Assembly (NCBI GenBank): GCA_910584205.1
Contig: CAJUAA010000027.1
Location: 1 to 58,907, forward strand
From: an uncultured Lachnospiraceae bacterium
GTDB taxonomy: Bacteria > Bacillota > Clostridia > Lachnospirales > Lachnospiraceae
Length of the DNA: 58,907 bases
Reading direction: 5' to 3'
The position numbers and the translations under genes were made by a program. Each line of letters opens with the position of its first letter. Position 1 is the stretch's first letter. The notes beneath the pieces are model-generated. The model was given only the letters and a program-made list of their open reading frames with translations, had not been told where the DNA came from and did not search any database. Shown here one piece after another: positions 25,924 to 36,100 of the stretch.

Positions 25924-27432
25924 GTGGCAGAAAATGTTGTATTGCAGATGAGAAACATTCACAAAAGCTTTCCTGGAGTACGTGCCCTGCAGGGTGTGGA
26001 TTTTACCCTTCGAAAAGGTGAAGTTCATGCACTGATGGGAGAGAATGGAGCTGGAAAATCGACTTTGATCAAAGTTCTGACCGGTGTCTACAGCAAGGAT
26101 GAAGGGCAGGTCTCCATCGAAGGAAATGAAGTTGCGATCCATTCCCCGCAGGAAGCACAGAAAAACGGCATCAGTACCGTGTATCAGGAGATCACGCTCT
26201 GTCCGAATCTGTCCGTTGCCGAGAACATGTATATCGGCCGTTCGGAAAGCATCTGCCAGAACTGGAAGAAGATGAATACGGATGCGGACAAGATCCTGCA
26301 GTCGCTGGATATCCCGGCAAAGGCGACCCAGCAGCTTTCCACCTGCTCTCTGGCGGTTCAGCAGATGGTAGCCATCGCCCGTGCGGTGGATACGGACTGT
26401 AAAGTGCTGATCCTTGACGAGCCGACCTCTTCTCTTGATGAGCAGGAGGTAGAGAAGCTGTTCAAACTCATGCGCGATCTGAAAGGCAGAGGCGTGGGTA
26501 TCGTTTTTGTAACCCATTTCCTGGATCAGGTGTATGAGATCTGCGACCGGATCACGGTTATGCGCGACGGCCAGCTTGTAGGAGAGTTTGAAATTGAAAA
26601 ACTGCCGCGTGTTCAGCTGGTATCCAAGATGCTCGGTAAGGAGCTGGATGATCTGTCGGATATCCAGGGAGAATATTCCACTTACGAGAACAAAGAGGGA
26701 GAAGCACCTGTCTTTGAGGCAGAGGATCTTTGCAGCGATGCGGGAATCAAACCATTTAATTTCCACATCAAAAAGGGAGAAGTGAATGGATTTACCGGTC
26801 TTCTTGGTTCCGGAAGGAGCGAAAGTGTCCGTGCGATCTTCGGTGCGGACCGGATCACCAGCGGAAATGTCAAGATGAACGGAAAACCGGTGAAAATTAA
26901 AAAACCGATTGATGCTATGAAGAATGGCATTGCCTATCTGCCGGAGGACCGTAAGAGGGACGGTATCGTGGGAGACCTGTCGGTCCGCGACAATATTCTG
27001 CTGGCACAGCAGGTTCTGAGAGGCTTCTTAAAGCCCTTCTCAAAAGCGGAATCAGACAAAATAGCGGACGAATACATCAAGCTTCTAAGCGTCAAGACCG
27101 CATCTGCGGATACGCCGATCAAGTCGCTGTCCGGCGGAAACCAGCAGAAGGTTATCCTTGCGCGCTGGCTGCTTACTCATCCGGAGTACCTGATCCTGGA
27201 TGAGCCGACCAGAGGTATCGATGTCGGTACCAAGGTCGATATACAGAAACTGGTATTAAAGCTTGCTTCAGAGGGAATGAGCGTTACCTTTATCTCGTCC
27301 GAGCTGGACGAGATGCTCCGTACCTGTTCCAGACTGGTTGTCATGCGCGACGGCAGGATGGTTGGAGAACTTTCAGGACAGGATCTAAACCAGAATAAGG
27401 TCATGAATACCATAGCCGGAGGTGATAAATAA
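25924..27432 (+). CDS. CUT2 sugar importer ATPase, two ABC domains (YtfR-like)
   Basis: 502 residues. First ABC domain: Walker A GENGAGKST, signature degenerated to CSLAVQQM, Walker B VLILDEPTSS. Second: Walker A without its Lys (GLLGSGRSE), signature LSGGNQQK, Walker B LILDEPTRG. This asymmetry is normal for RbsA/MglA/YtfR proteins. GTG 25924 is taken as start, 11 bases after AGGAGG; GTG 25912 overlaps that site. Two permease genes follow directly. Confidence 0.93.
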   Translation: MAENVVLQMRNIHKSFPGVRALQGVDFTLRKGEVHALMGENGAGKSTLIKVLTGVYSKDEGQVSIEGNEVAIHSPQEAQKNGISTVYQEITLCPNLSVAENMYIGRSESICQNWKKMNTDADKILQSLDIPAKATQQLSTCSLAVQQMVAIARAVDTDCKVLILDEPTSSLDEQEVEKLFKLMRDLKGRGVGIVFVTHFLDQVYEICDRITVMRDGQLVGEFEIEKLPRVQLVSKMLGKELDDLSDIQGEYSTYENKEGEAPVFEAEDLCSDAGIKPFNFHIKKGEVNGFTGLLGSGRSESVRAIFGADRITSGNVKMNGKPVKIKKPIDAMKNGIAYLPEDRKRDGIVGDLSVRDNILLAQQVLRGFLKPFSKAESDKIADEYIKLLSVKTASADTPIKSLSGGNQQKVILARWLLTHPEYLILDEPTRGIDVGTKVDIQKLVLKLASEGMSVTFISSELDEMLRTCSRLVVMRDGRMVGELSGQDLNQNKVMNTIAGGDK

Positions 27433-27433
27433 T

Positions 27434-28522
27434 ATGGGAAACAATGATGCGAAAAAATCCGGAGGGAGCAGCTTTTTTGCCGAGCTTACCAGAAATCAGC
27501 TTTTCATCCCCATGGCGGCGCTTCTGCTGCTTCTGGTATTTAACCTGATTATGGACCCAGGCTTTTTCAAGATCACACTGGGATATAACAGTGCAGGCTA
27601 TCCGGTTCTGTCCGGTTTCCTGATCACGATTCTGGACAGCGGTTCTGAGCTGGCGATCCTTGCGATTGGTATGACGCTGGTGACGGCGGCTACCGGCGGA
27701 CAGGATATCAGTGTGGGTGCGGCCATCGCTATCAGCGGCAGCGTGCTTCTGCGCATGCTCTGCGGGACCAATACCCGTCCTGAGACGCTGGTGATGCCGG
27801 TGATCTTGGCATTTCTGATTACCTGCGTAGTGGCCATGCTCTTCGGTGCCTTTAACGGCACGCTTGTGGCCGTATTCGGAATCCAGCCCATGATCGCAAC
27901 ACTGATCCTCTATACGGCGGGACGTTCTATCGCCGCATGGGTCAATAACAATGAGCTTCCGATTATTACAGAGCCGTCTTTTGCATATTATGGCAATTAC
28001 ATACCGGGCTGTCCGATTCCGACTCCGTTCTTCATTGCGATGATCTGTGTCGTCGTGATTGCGCTGATTCTGAAGTTTACTACTCTGCGGCTGTATACGC
28101 AGGCGGTCGGTATCAACGAATATTCCGCAAAACTGAATGGTCTGAATCCGGTTTTTATCAAGATTCTATCCTTCGTGATTTTGGGCCTGTGCGTGGCAGT
28201 GGTCGGATTGATCAAAGTCAGCCGTTTTTCTACCATCAACTATTCCGTTATTGCAAAGGATATTGAAATGGATGCTATTTTGGCAGTGGCTCTGGGCGGG
28301 AATGCACTGAGCGGAGGTAAATTCAACATGACGGCTTCCATCATCGGTGCATATGTGATACAGTGCCTGACTACGACACTGTATAAGTTTGATGTACAAG
28401 CGGATGCACTTCCGGCATACAAAGCGGTTGTCGTTATTGTTCTTGTCGTCTTAAGCGCTCCGATTGTGAGAGAGAAGCTGGCGAAACTGATGCCGAAATC
28501 CGGAAACAGGGAGGTGGCATAA
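27434..28522 (+). CDS. CUT2 sugar permease 1 (YtfT-like)
   Basis: 362 residues, about ten membrane helices, with ATGGQDISVGA, the loop typical of BPD_transp_2 permeases, and ALGGNALSGG near the end. ATG 27434 lies seven bases after GGAGGTGAT. The stop codon shares a base with the next start. A gene order of binder, ATPase, two permeases matches E. coli ytfQRT-yjfF and the bifidobacterial fructose importer, both of which handle furanose-ring sugars. Confidence 0.9.
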   Translation: MGNNDAKKSGGSSFFAELTRNQLFIPMAALLLLLVFNLIMDPGFFKITLGYNSAGYPVLSGFLITILDSGSELAILAIGMTLVTAATGGQDISVGAAIAISGSVLLRMLCGTNTRPETLVMPVILAFLITCVVAMLFGAFNGTLVAVFGIQPMIATLILYTAGRSIAAWVNNNELPIITEPSFAYYGNYIPGCPIPTPFFIAMICVVVIALILKFTTLRLYTQAVGINEYSAKLNGLNPVFIKILSFVILGLCVAVVGLIKVSRFSTINYSVIAKDIEMDAILAVALGGNALSGGKFNMTASIIGAYVIQCLTTTLYKFDVQADALPAYKAVVVIVLVVLSAPIVREKLAKLMPKSGNREVA

Positions 28523-29544
28523 TGAGTAAGAAGTTTAAAAACATGAGCGATACGAATCTGCTTCTGACTATTACGGTCGTTGTATTTTTCGTAATGTATC
28601 TGGGAGCCATGCTTTTTCTGGGATCCGGCTTCCTGAAACCACAGACATTTTTCAACATTTTAAATGCCCAGGCGGCGCTGATTATCCTTTCCTGCGGTAT
28701 GAGCCTTGTCATGATCACCGGGGGTATCGATATTTCTGTCGGCGGGGTGACTGCGCTGGTCAGCATGTGCTGTGCGGTTTACCTGGATTTTAAAGGCGGC
28801 AATGTGGCTATGGCAGTTGTGATCGCACTGCTGATCGGTCTGGCATTTGGGCTGGTTCAGGGTTTCCTGGTGGCTTATCTGGAGATTCAGCCTTTCATCG
28901 TCTCTCTGGCGGGAATGTTTTTTGCAAGAGGTATGACGACCATTGTCAACAGTAATCCGTTCAATGTGGAGAATGAGGCGTTTGTGGCGCTGAAAGGAAC
29001 CCGTATCATTATTCCGGGTCTTGGATCGGTCAACAAAATTGGAAAATATGTGGATGCCTATATAGAGATCGGCGTGATCGTGGCGCTCCTGGTAGTGCTG
29101 GTTCTGTTTGTCGTGCTCAAATGGACGAAGCTTGGTCGTGCCTTCTACGCAGTAGGCGGCAACAGCCAGAGTGCTCTGATGCTTGGAATCAATGTAAAAA
29201 GAACAAAGTTCCTGTCACATTTGATCTGCGGATTCCTGGCAGGACTGGGCGGCTTTATCTATTTCCTGCATGTAGGTTCCGGATCGCCGTCCCATGCAAG
29301 CGGCGCGGAGATGAACGCCATTGCCTCCTCGATCATCGGCGGTACCATGCTGACCGGCGGTGTGGGCAATATTATAGGAACTTTCTTCGGCGTGCTGTCT
29401 CTGAGTACGATCCAGAACATCGTGTCTTCCGCCGGACTTGACGAGCCCTGGTGGATCGGCATTACGATCGCAGCCATGCTGTGTCTGTTCTTGATTATTC
29501 AGAGTGTGGTTATGGCTATTCGGAAAAAAGGTCTGACGAAATAA
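28522..29544 (+). CDS. CUT2 sugar permease 2 (YjfF-like)
   Basis: 340 residues, about ten membrane helices. ITGGIDISVGG is the family loop and GGTMLTGGVGN the C-terminal motif. It forms the heterodimeric channel with permease 1. GGGAGGTGG precedes the ATG, and TAATG overlaps the upstream stop. Ends the operon before a strong terminator. Confidence 0.9.
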   Translation: MSKKFKNMSDTNLLLTITVVVFFVMYLGAMLFLGSGFLKPQTFFNILNAQAALIILSCGMSLVMITGGIDISVGGVTALVSMCCAVYLDFKGGNVAMAVVIALLIGLAFGLVQGFLVAYLEIQPFIVSLAGMFFARGMTTIVNSNPFNVENEAFVALKGTRIIIPGLGSVNKIGKYVDAYIEIGVIVALLVVLVLFVVLKWTKLGRAFYAVGGNSQSALMLGINVKRTKFLSHLICGFLAGLGGFIYFLHVGSGSPSHASGAEMNAIASSIIGGTMLTGGVGNIIGTFFGVLSLSTIQNIVSSAGLDEPWWIGITIAAMLCLFLIIQSVVMAIRKKGLTK

Positions 29545-29556
29545 AACAGGTATCTC

Positions 29557-29590
29557 AAAATCCCCGGACGTGTGCCGGGGATTTTGATTT
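29557..29590 (+). terminator. Rho-independent terminator of the transporter operon
   Basis: AAAATCCCCGG (29557-29567) and CCGGGGATTTT (29575-29585), 7-base loop, then GATTT. Perfect 11-bp stem. Confidence 0.88.
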
Positions 29591-29599
29591 GGAGCTGAT

Positions 29600-29842
29600 T
29601 TGACCAGTGACAAGGAAGTGAATCGATATTGGTATAATCCGGTAACGGCAATTTATAATGGTCAGGGAAGCAGTCCCATGATCATTACCGGTGGAGGGAT
29701 CGTTTCTTCCAAAATGGCATTCAGCTATACCGGAATTAATTCACCTGGCGAGGTTCAGATCTCCAATGCGAAGATCAGTGCAGGGAATGCGCTCTTCTAT
29801 ACGGATGCAGACAGAGATGATTTTGCTCTTCTGTATGTATAG
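29600..29842 (+). CDS. Unrecognised 80-residue protein or fragment
   Basis: Open frame from TTG with GGAG four bases upstream, right after the terminator. The peptide is strand-rich and aromatic (NRYWYNPVTAIYNG, MAFSYTGINSPGEVQISNA) and ends DDFALLYV. It has no signal peptide or membrane span. It may be the tail of a lost extracellular or carbohydrate-active protein. No promoter is evident. Confidence 0.35.
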   Translation: MTSDKEVNRYWYNPVTAIYNGQGSSPMIITGGGIVSSKMAFSYTGINSPGEVQISNAKISAGNALFYTDADRDDFALLYV

Positions 29843-29931
29843 AATAAATACATGTTATTTACTGTGAAAATACAAGGATTATCAAAAAAATGTACAAATT
29901 TAAAACAAAAGAAGATTTTCAGGAATAAAAA

Positions 29932-30066
29932 CATAAAAAAATGAACAAAAAACGTAAAAAAGTCAACTTATTTTGTGCAAATTGTAAATTCGGGCTGAAG
30001 ATCGTAAAAAACCGAAATTAATTCAGAAGATAATCCGTATCGGGGAGAGAAAAAATAACGTAGAAT
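29932..30066 (+). promoter_or_regulatory. Direct-repeat operator and leader before the giant glycosidase
   Basis: The gap 29843-30154 has no gene and is very A-rich. CATAAAAAAATGAAC (29932-29946) and CGTAAAAAAGTCAAC (29953-29967) repeat with a 21-bp period, as at 24480-24515; a third partial copy, CGTAAAAAACCGAAA, is at 30003-30017. A possible -10, TAGAAT, is at 30061-30066 without a good -35, as expected of an activated promoter. Confidence 0.6.
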
Positions 30067-30154
30067 AGAAAATGGAAGAAATTATGCATTGGAATCCGTG
30101 CGGATGGCTCTGTTCAGGAACCGATAAGCGGATTCCGGCAGATAGGAGGATGCT

Positions 30155-33100
30155 ATGAGAAAAAGACGGGTTCTGGCATTATTGATGACTGCGTCTGTAC
30201 TGGTATCGACGGTGTCGCCGTCGCCGGCAGTATCGGCAGCAGGCATGGATAATGCCCAAGATCAGCAGACATCCGGCGAGGAGGACTCTCAAAAGACGGA
30301 TGAGGATTCTCCGGTGCAAAAGCCGGACACTGGCGATCAGCAGGACGGTGGGGGCGAAACGCTGAAGCCGGATGACAAGAATCCTGCGGACGGGCAGGAT
30401 GATCTGAAAGATCCGGCAAAACCCGAAGAGACGGGTCCGGGGGATGCTCAGGACAAGCCGGATTCCGAGACTCCGGCGGAAGATACGCAGGATCCGGAGG
30501 AAGAGACAGAGGGTTCCGGGGAAGAGACGGAGAACGGGAAGACGGACGATACGGGGGAACAGGAAAATGACGCGCCGGTGCAGGATCCGGAGATTCCGGC
30601 GGAAGAGGCAGATGGAACGAACTATCTGGCAGAGCCGAGGGAACGCGAGCTCCTGATGGATCTGGATTTTGAAAACCTGCAGGAAGGTGAGACGATCACT
30701 TCCAATGAGGCGGAAGCAAAAGGAAATTATACTCTGACGGACAGCTATTCCGGCGGCGGCAAAGCGCTGCATCTGGACGGCAGCTCCAGCCAGTTCCTGA
30801 CTGTGACGGACGCGGACGGAGGAAGCCTTCTGACCGGGGTCAAAGAGCTGACGGTATCTTATGAAGCAAGGCATGACCGCGACGGCGCCAACTGGGTGAT
30901 GTATGCGTCCAATTCCGGCGCGGCACCCACCTATCAGAAGGAACGTTACATTGGAGTCCTGCAGCAGGACGGGAAACTGACCGCAGAACGCTACAACAAT
31001 AACGGGCCGCGTCCTGCCAGCGCCAATGCGCCGGTCAGCAACGACTGGGTGCATGTGGATGTGGTACTGACGGAGACGGATACGACGGTCTATGTAAATG
31101 GATCAGAAGTATCCAGAGTTGACAGCGCCCATACGGTAGACGGGATTCTGGGAGACAGCAGCATCCTGCAGATCGGAAAGGCAAACTGGGGAAGCGGAGA
31201 GTATTTCCAGGGAAGCATCGACAATTTTCGGCTTTACAGCTACGCGTTGTCCGAGGCGGAGATTGAAGAACAGTTTCAGGAATATGTAGACAGAGGAACG
31301 GCGGGAGAGTACGAAGGCGGCCTGACGCTGAATGCCGGATACATTTCCGAAGATCTGGTGCTGCCGACAGAGTTTGAAGGGGCGCAGATCACGTGGACCT
31401 CTGATCAACCGGAAGCAGTCACAAATGAAGGAAAGGTGACAAGAACCGAAGAAAACCAGGCGGTGACTTTGACGGCCGAGATTACAGACGGGGAGAAGGT
31501 TTCCCGAAAGGAATTTCCGCTGGTGGTCCTGGCTGCAGGACAGGATGTGCTTACCTATGTGAGCGACGCTCCGGCAGTAGGACAGAAGGGTGGTATGAAG
31601 CTGGCGGCAGAGACCGGGGACGGCTACATGGTGCTGCACAAGGACCAGCCGGTTCTGTACACGGCAAAGGGGGCGAAGGCGTTCGTGTCTCCGCAGATTT
31701 TCCGGAAGGCGGACGGGACGTTTGGCGTGATCGCGGCGGACGGCGGCAACAGCGGCAGCGTGCTCATCTATGATTCAGAAGATCTGATTACTTATACGAA
31801 TGAAAAAGTCTGCTCGCTGCCGGGCGTTACAAGCATTGCGAAGCTGGCATGCGTCTATGACATGGCAGGCCAGGAATACCGGATCTTTGCGGAGAACGCA
31901 GGCGGAAGATGTTATGTGGCAACGACGAAGGATTTTGAAGAATTTACGCAGGCCCAGAGCGTCAGCTACAAGTTTGAGGAAATTGACGGGATGCAGGACG
32001 CCATATGGGAATCCTCCGCGGCGCTTACGCAGGCGGAATACGACCGGCTTGTGAAGAAATTCACAAATCCGTCGCTGACTTCCTTAAGCGGACTGCCGGG
32101 CGCTGTAACGCTTCAGGCAGGAGAGGATCTGGAGGAAACATTAAAAATGGACCCGGTGACGGCGACGTACTCGGACGGAACGGTCAAGAAGCTTTCCATT
32201 CGGTGGAATGCGGCGGATCTGGAGAAGATTGATACCAGAAGGCCCGGGACTTATACGCTCCATGGAACGGTCGGCGGTTCGGCTTATTATACAGAAGCGG
32301 AAGCGCCTCTGATCCCGGAGCGGGCGGATCCGTTTATTACCTATAATGAAGATGACGGATATTATTACTTTACAGCGTCTTATCCGATGATGCGTTCCGG
32401 CGATCCGGAGGGTTATGACCGTCTGGTACTGCGCCGGGCGGAGACCATCAGCGGTTTGGCGGACGCGGAAGAAGTAACGATCTGGGATGAGCGTGAGAGC
32501 GGTACGCTGGGACGCTTTATCTGGGCGCCGGAGCTGCATAAGATCGGTGATTACTGGTATTTTGTCAGCACGGCGGGACTGAACTCCGGAACAGGGACGA
32601 CCTTCAATATTCGTCCGTTTATGATCCGCTGTAACAACGGGGACGACATGATGAACCCGGACAGCTGGGGCGAGCCGGAGCTGGTGAAGACGACGGCGGA
32701 GGACAAGAATTCCTATATGGATGCCATGTCTCTGGATATGACCTATTTTGAAGCCGGAGGAAGCCATTACCTGGCGTGGGCGGACATTACGAGGCGTAAC
32801 AGCAGTATTGCCATTGCGAAAATTGATCCGGCAGACCCGACGCAGCTGATCAGCCGGTGCGCGGTGATCAGCGGTCCGGAGTATACCTGGGAGTTGGTAA
32901 ATAACCGTGTGGATGAAGGTCCGGCGGTGCTCCAGAGGGACGGAAAAGTCTATCTGGCGTTCTCGGCGTCCGGAACCGGTTCCGAATATTGCGTGGGCCT
33001 TCTGACCGGCGATGCGGATTCGGATCTGACTGATCCGGAGAACTGGACCAAGACGCCGTATCCGATCCTGACCAGTACGGATTTTGATAATGAAGTATCC

Positions 33101-36100
33101 GGCCCGGGACACAATTCCTTCACGGTGGACGAGAACGGCAATCCGGTCATCGTCTATCATGCGCGTCCGTATCAGACCCATTCCACCGCAGGCGGCGTAC
33201 ATAACGGCGATCCATTGTTCGATCCGTGCCGTCACTGCTATGTGAAGCCGGTGTTCTTTGACTCCGAAGGCATGCCGGTGCTGAATCAGTCGGATGAAGA
33301 GTTTGCAGGCGCGGAAGGTTCCGTCTTCAGCGTGCAGCTGACCATCGAAGGCGAGGCGGCGTCCAGTGACCCGATTCTGGAATACAGGTTTGACGAACAT
33401 GCGCAGGCGGGGACCGTACTGGATTCGGTCAGCGGAAATAACGCGGAGATCTCAAAGGGCGCTTCCTATGTGCAGGACAAGCAGTACGGCCAGGTGCTTT
33501 ATCTGGACGGCGGTACCGCAGTGGGCGGAAGCAACAGTTTCCTGGAATTCCCGGAAGGCTTCTTCGACGGAAAAGACAATCTGACCATCTCCATGGATGT
33601 GAAGGAAGTGACCCGAAGCGGGAACTACTTTACCTTTACCATCGGACAGGACGATCAGAAATATCTGTTCCTGAAGACCATGCCCACGGGTATGAAGCTT
33701 GCCATCACGAAGGAAAGCTATAACGACGAGAAAACTGCGTCGAAGAACTTTAAATATCCCAATAACAGCCGGACCTGGATCAATGTGAAGATGGTCATCA
33801 CGAAGAATTCCATCAGCCTGTATCAGGACGGAAAGCTGATGGCGCAGAATGCAAATACCGGGCTGGCGCTGTCCGATCTGGGAACAAATCTGAAGGCTTA
33901 TCTTGGAAAATCCTTCTACAGCGACGATATTTACTTCCGCGGATATTTCGACAATGTCAAAGTCTACGACTGGGCCATGACGGACGACGAGGTGAAGACG
34001 TTCACGGAGCAGGATGCGGCGGCGCGCAAAGCGGCGATGGAAGACCTGCAGCATGTGGCTGACAGCTTTGAGATTCCGAACGCGGACGCGGTCAAGGGAA
34101 ATATTGCGCTTCCCTCTGAGAAAGACGGCGTATCCATCCAGTGGACCTCCAGCGACGAGAAGATCGTCAGCACGGCGGTTGTGAAAAATGACGGATACGA
34201 CGACACGCCGGCCGGCGTGGTGACCAGACAGAGCGCGGATGCGTCCGTGACCCTGACGGCGGAATTTTCCAAAGACGGCGCGTCTGTGGTGAAAACCTAT
34301 AATCTGACGGTGAAGGCGGCGCCGAAGCCGGTCAGTGAAAAAGATTATATCGGCTATCTGTTCGTCCGCTTTACCGATACGGAAGAGAACGGAACGAAAG
34401 AGCAGACCTATTTCTCTGCCAGTGAGGACGGATTCCACTGGGAGAACTTAAACGGGGGCAAGGCAGTGCTGACCAGCACCATCGGCGAGAGCGGCCTGCG
34501 CGACCATTATATCGCAAGGACGGCGGAAGGCGACAAGTTCTATATGATCGCCACCGACCTGAGTATTGCGCACAACAGAAGCTGGGCGGAGGCCGGCTCC
34601 AACGGAAGCCACAGCATCGTCGTGTGGGAGTCCGACGATCTGGTAAACTGGAGCGAGCCCTGGCTGGCGGAGATCGCGCCGGAAGGAGCGGGATGTACCT
34701 GGGCGCCGGAATTCATCTATGACGAGAAGACCGGTGAATACGTGGTGTACTGGTCGGCGACGACTCTGAAGGTGGATGAGAATGAGAACATCGTGGAGGA
34801 CTACGAGAACCATGCCATCTACTACTGCAAGACCCGTGATTTCCGTACCTTTACGGATGCGAAACTGTATCACAAGGGAGAGGGCGTGAAGGTCATTGAC
34901 TCCACGATGATCGAGCACGACGGAACCTATTACCGTTATACAAAGAATGAATCCATCGGAAGCATTGCCATTGACAAGTCGGATTCCGTGCTGGGAACCT
35001 TTACGGATATTGCGTCCGATACCCTGTCCAATCAGCTGCCGGCGCAGCAGGGCGCTGTGGAAGGACCGATCATCTTTAAGCTGAATGACCGGACGGAAGA
35101 AGGCAAAGAACAGTGGTGTCTGTTGGTAGACCGTTTCGCAAGAGGACAGGGATACTATCCGCTGGTGACGGACGACCTGGAGTCCGGTGAATTCCGGATG
35201 CTGTCCGGTAACGAATTTAGTATGCCGGGCAAATTCCGCCACGGCTATGTGATGCCGGTGACAGAGGAAGAATATACCGCGCTTCAGCATAAATGGGGAG
35301 ATCCGAATTACGGATATATTGATGAGGATGACTTCAAGACGCTGGATAAGAGCACGGCGGGCAATCCCATGCTGGGCTTTGACGCGGACGGCAACATCCT
35401 GTACGGCGGAGACCCGTCGATCCTGGTGGACGGCGATACCGTATACTGCTATGTGGGTCGCGATACGGCTGCCGGCGAGTATTATCAGATGCCGGGATGG
35501 TACTGCTATTCCTCCAAAGACATGGTCAACTGGACCTTCGAAGGAGAGACCTTAAGGGCGGACCGCGCGCATATCACCTGGGCAAAGGACGACGTGTCTG
35601 CGTGGGCCGGACAGGTGGCAAAGGGCAGCGACGGAAAATATTATTTCTATTACTGCACAGAGACGATCAGCGCCTACGGCGGCGGCAAATCCATCGGCGT
35701 GGCGGTATCCGACAGTCCCACCGGACCGTTTGAGGATATCGGACATCCGCTGGTAAGAAATACCGATACCTATAACGGCGTACATACATGGGAAGACATT
35801 GACCCGACCATCTGGATCGAGAAAGACGACGAGGGCGTGGAACACCGCTATCTTGGCTGGGGCAACACCCGCTTCTTCGTCTGCGAGCTGAACGAAGACA
35901 TGATTTCCGTGAAGGACAGAGACGGCGATCCGAACCGTCTGTCCTGCGGATATGCTTCTGACGGAACCTTTGACATTGTGGTAGGAAAGATGGACGGGAA
36001 CGGCGTCGGCGCAGAGAATAAAGTCTGGTTCGACGGACATTTCTTCACCGAGGCTCCGTATTACTACCGTCAGCAGGATGAAAACGGTAACTACTATGGT

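Noticed and set aside
24663..29544. Naming the importer as a galactofuranose transporter
   Set aside because: Gene order and RTAN motif resemble ytfQRT-yjfF, but the same layout serves fructose in bifidobacteria, and the linked GH43 modules suggest arabinose. Substrate left open.
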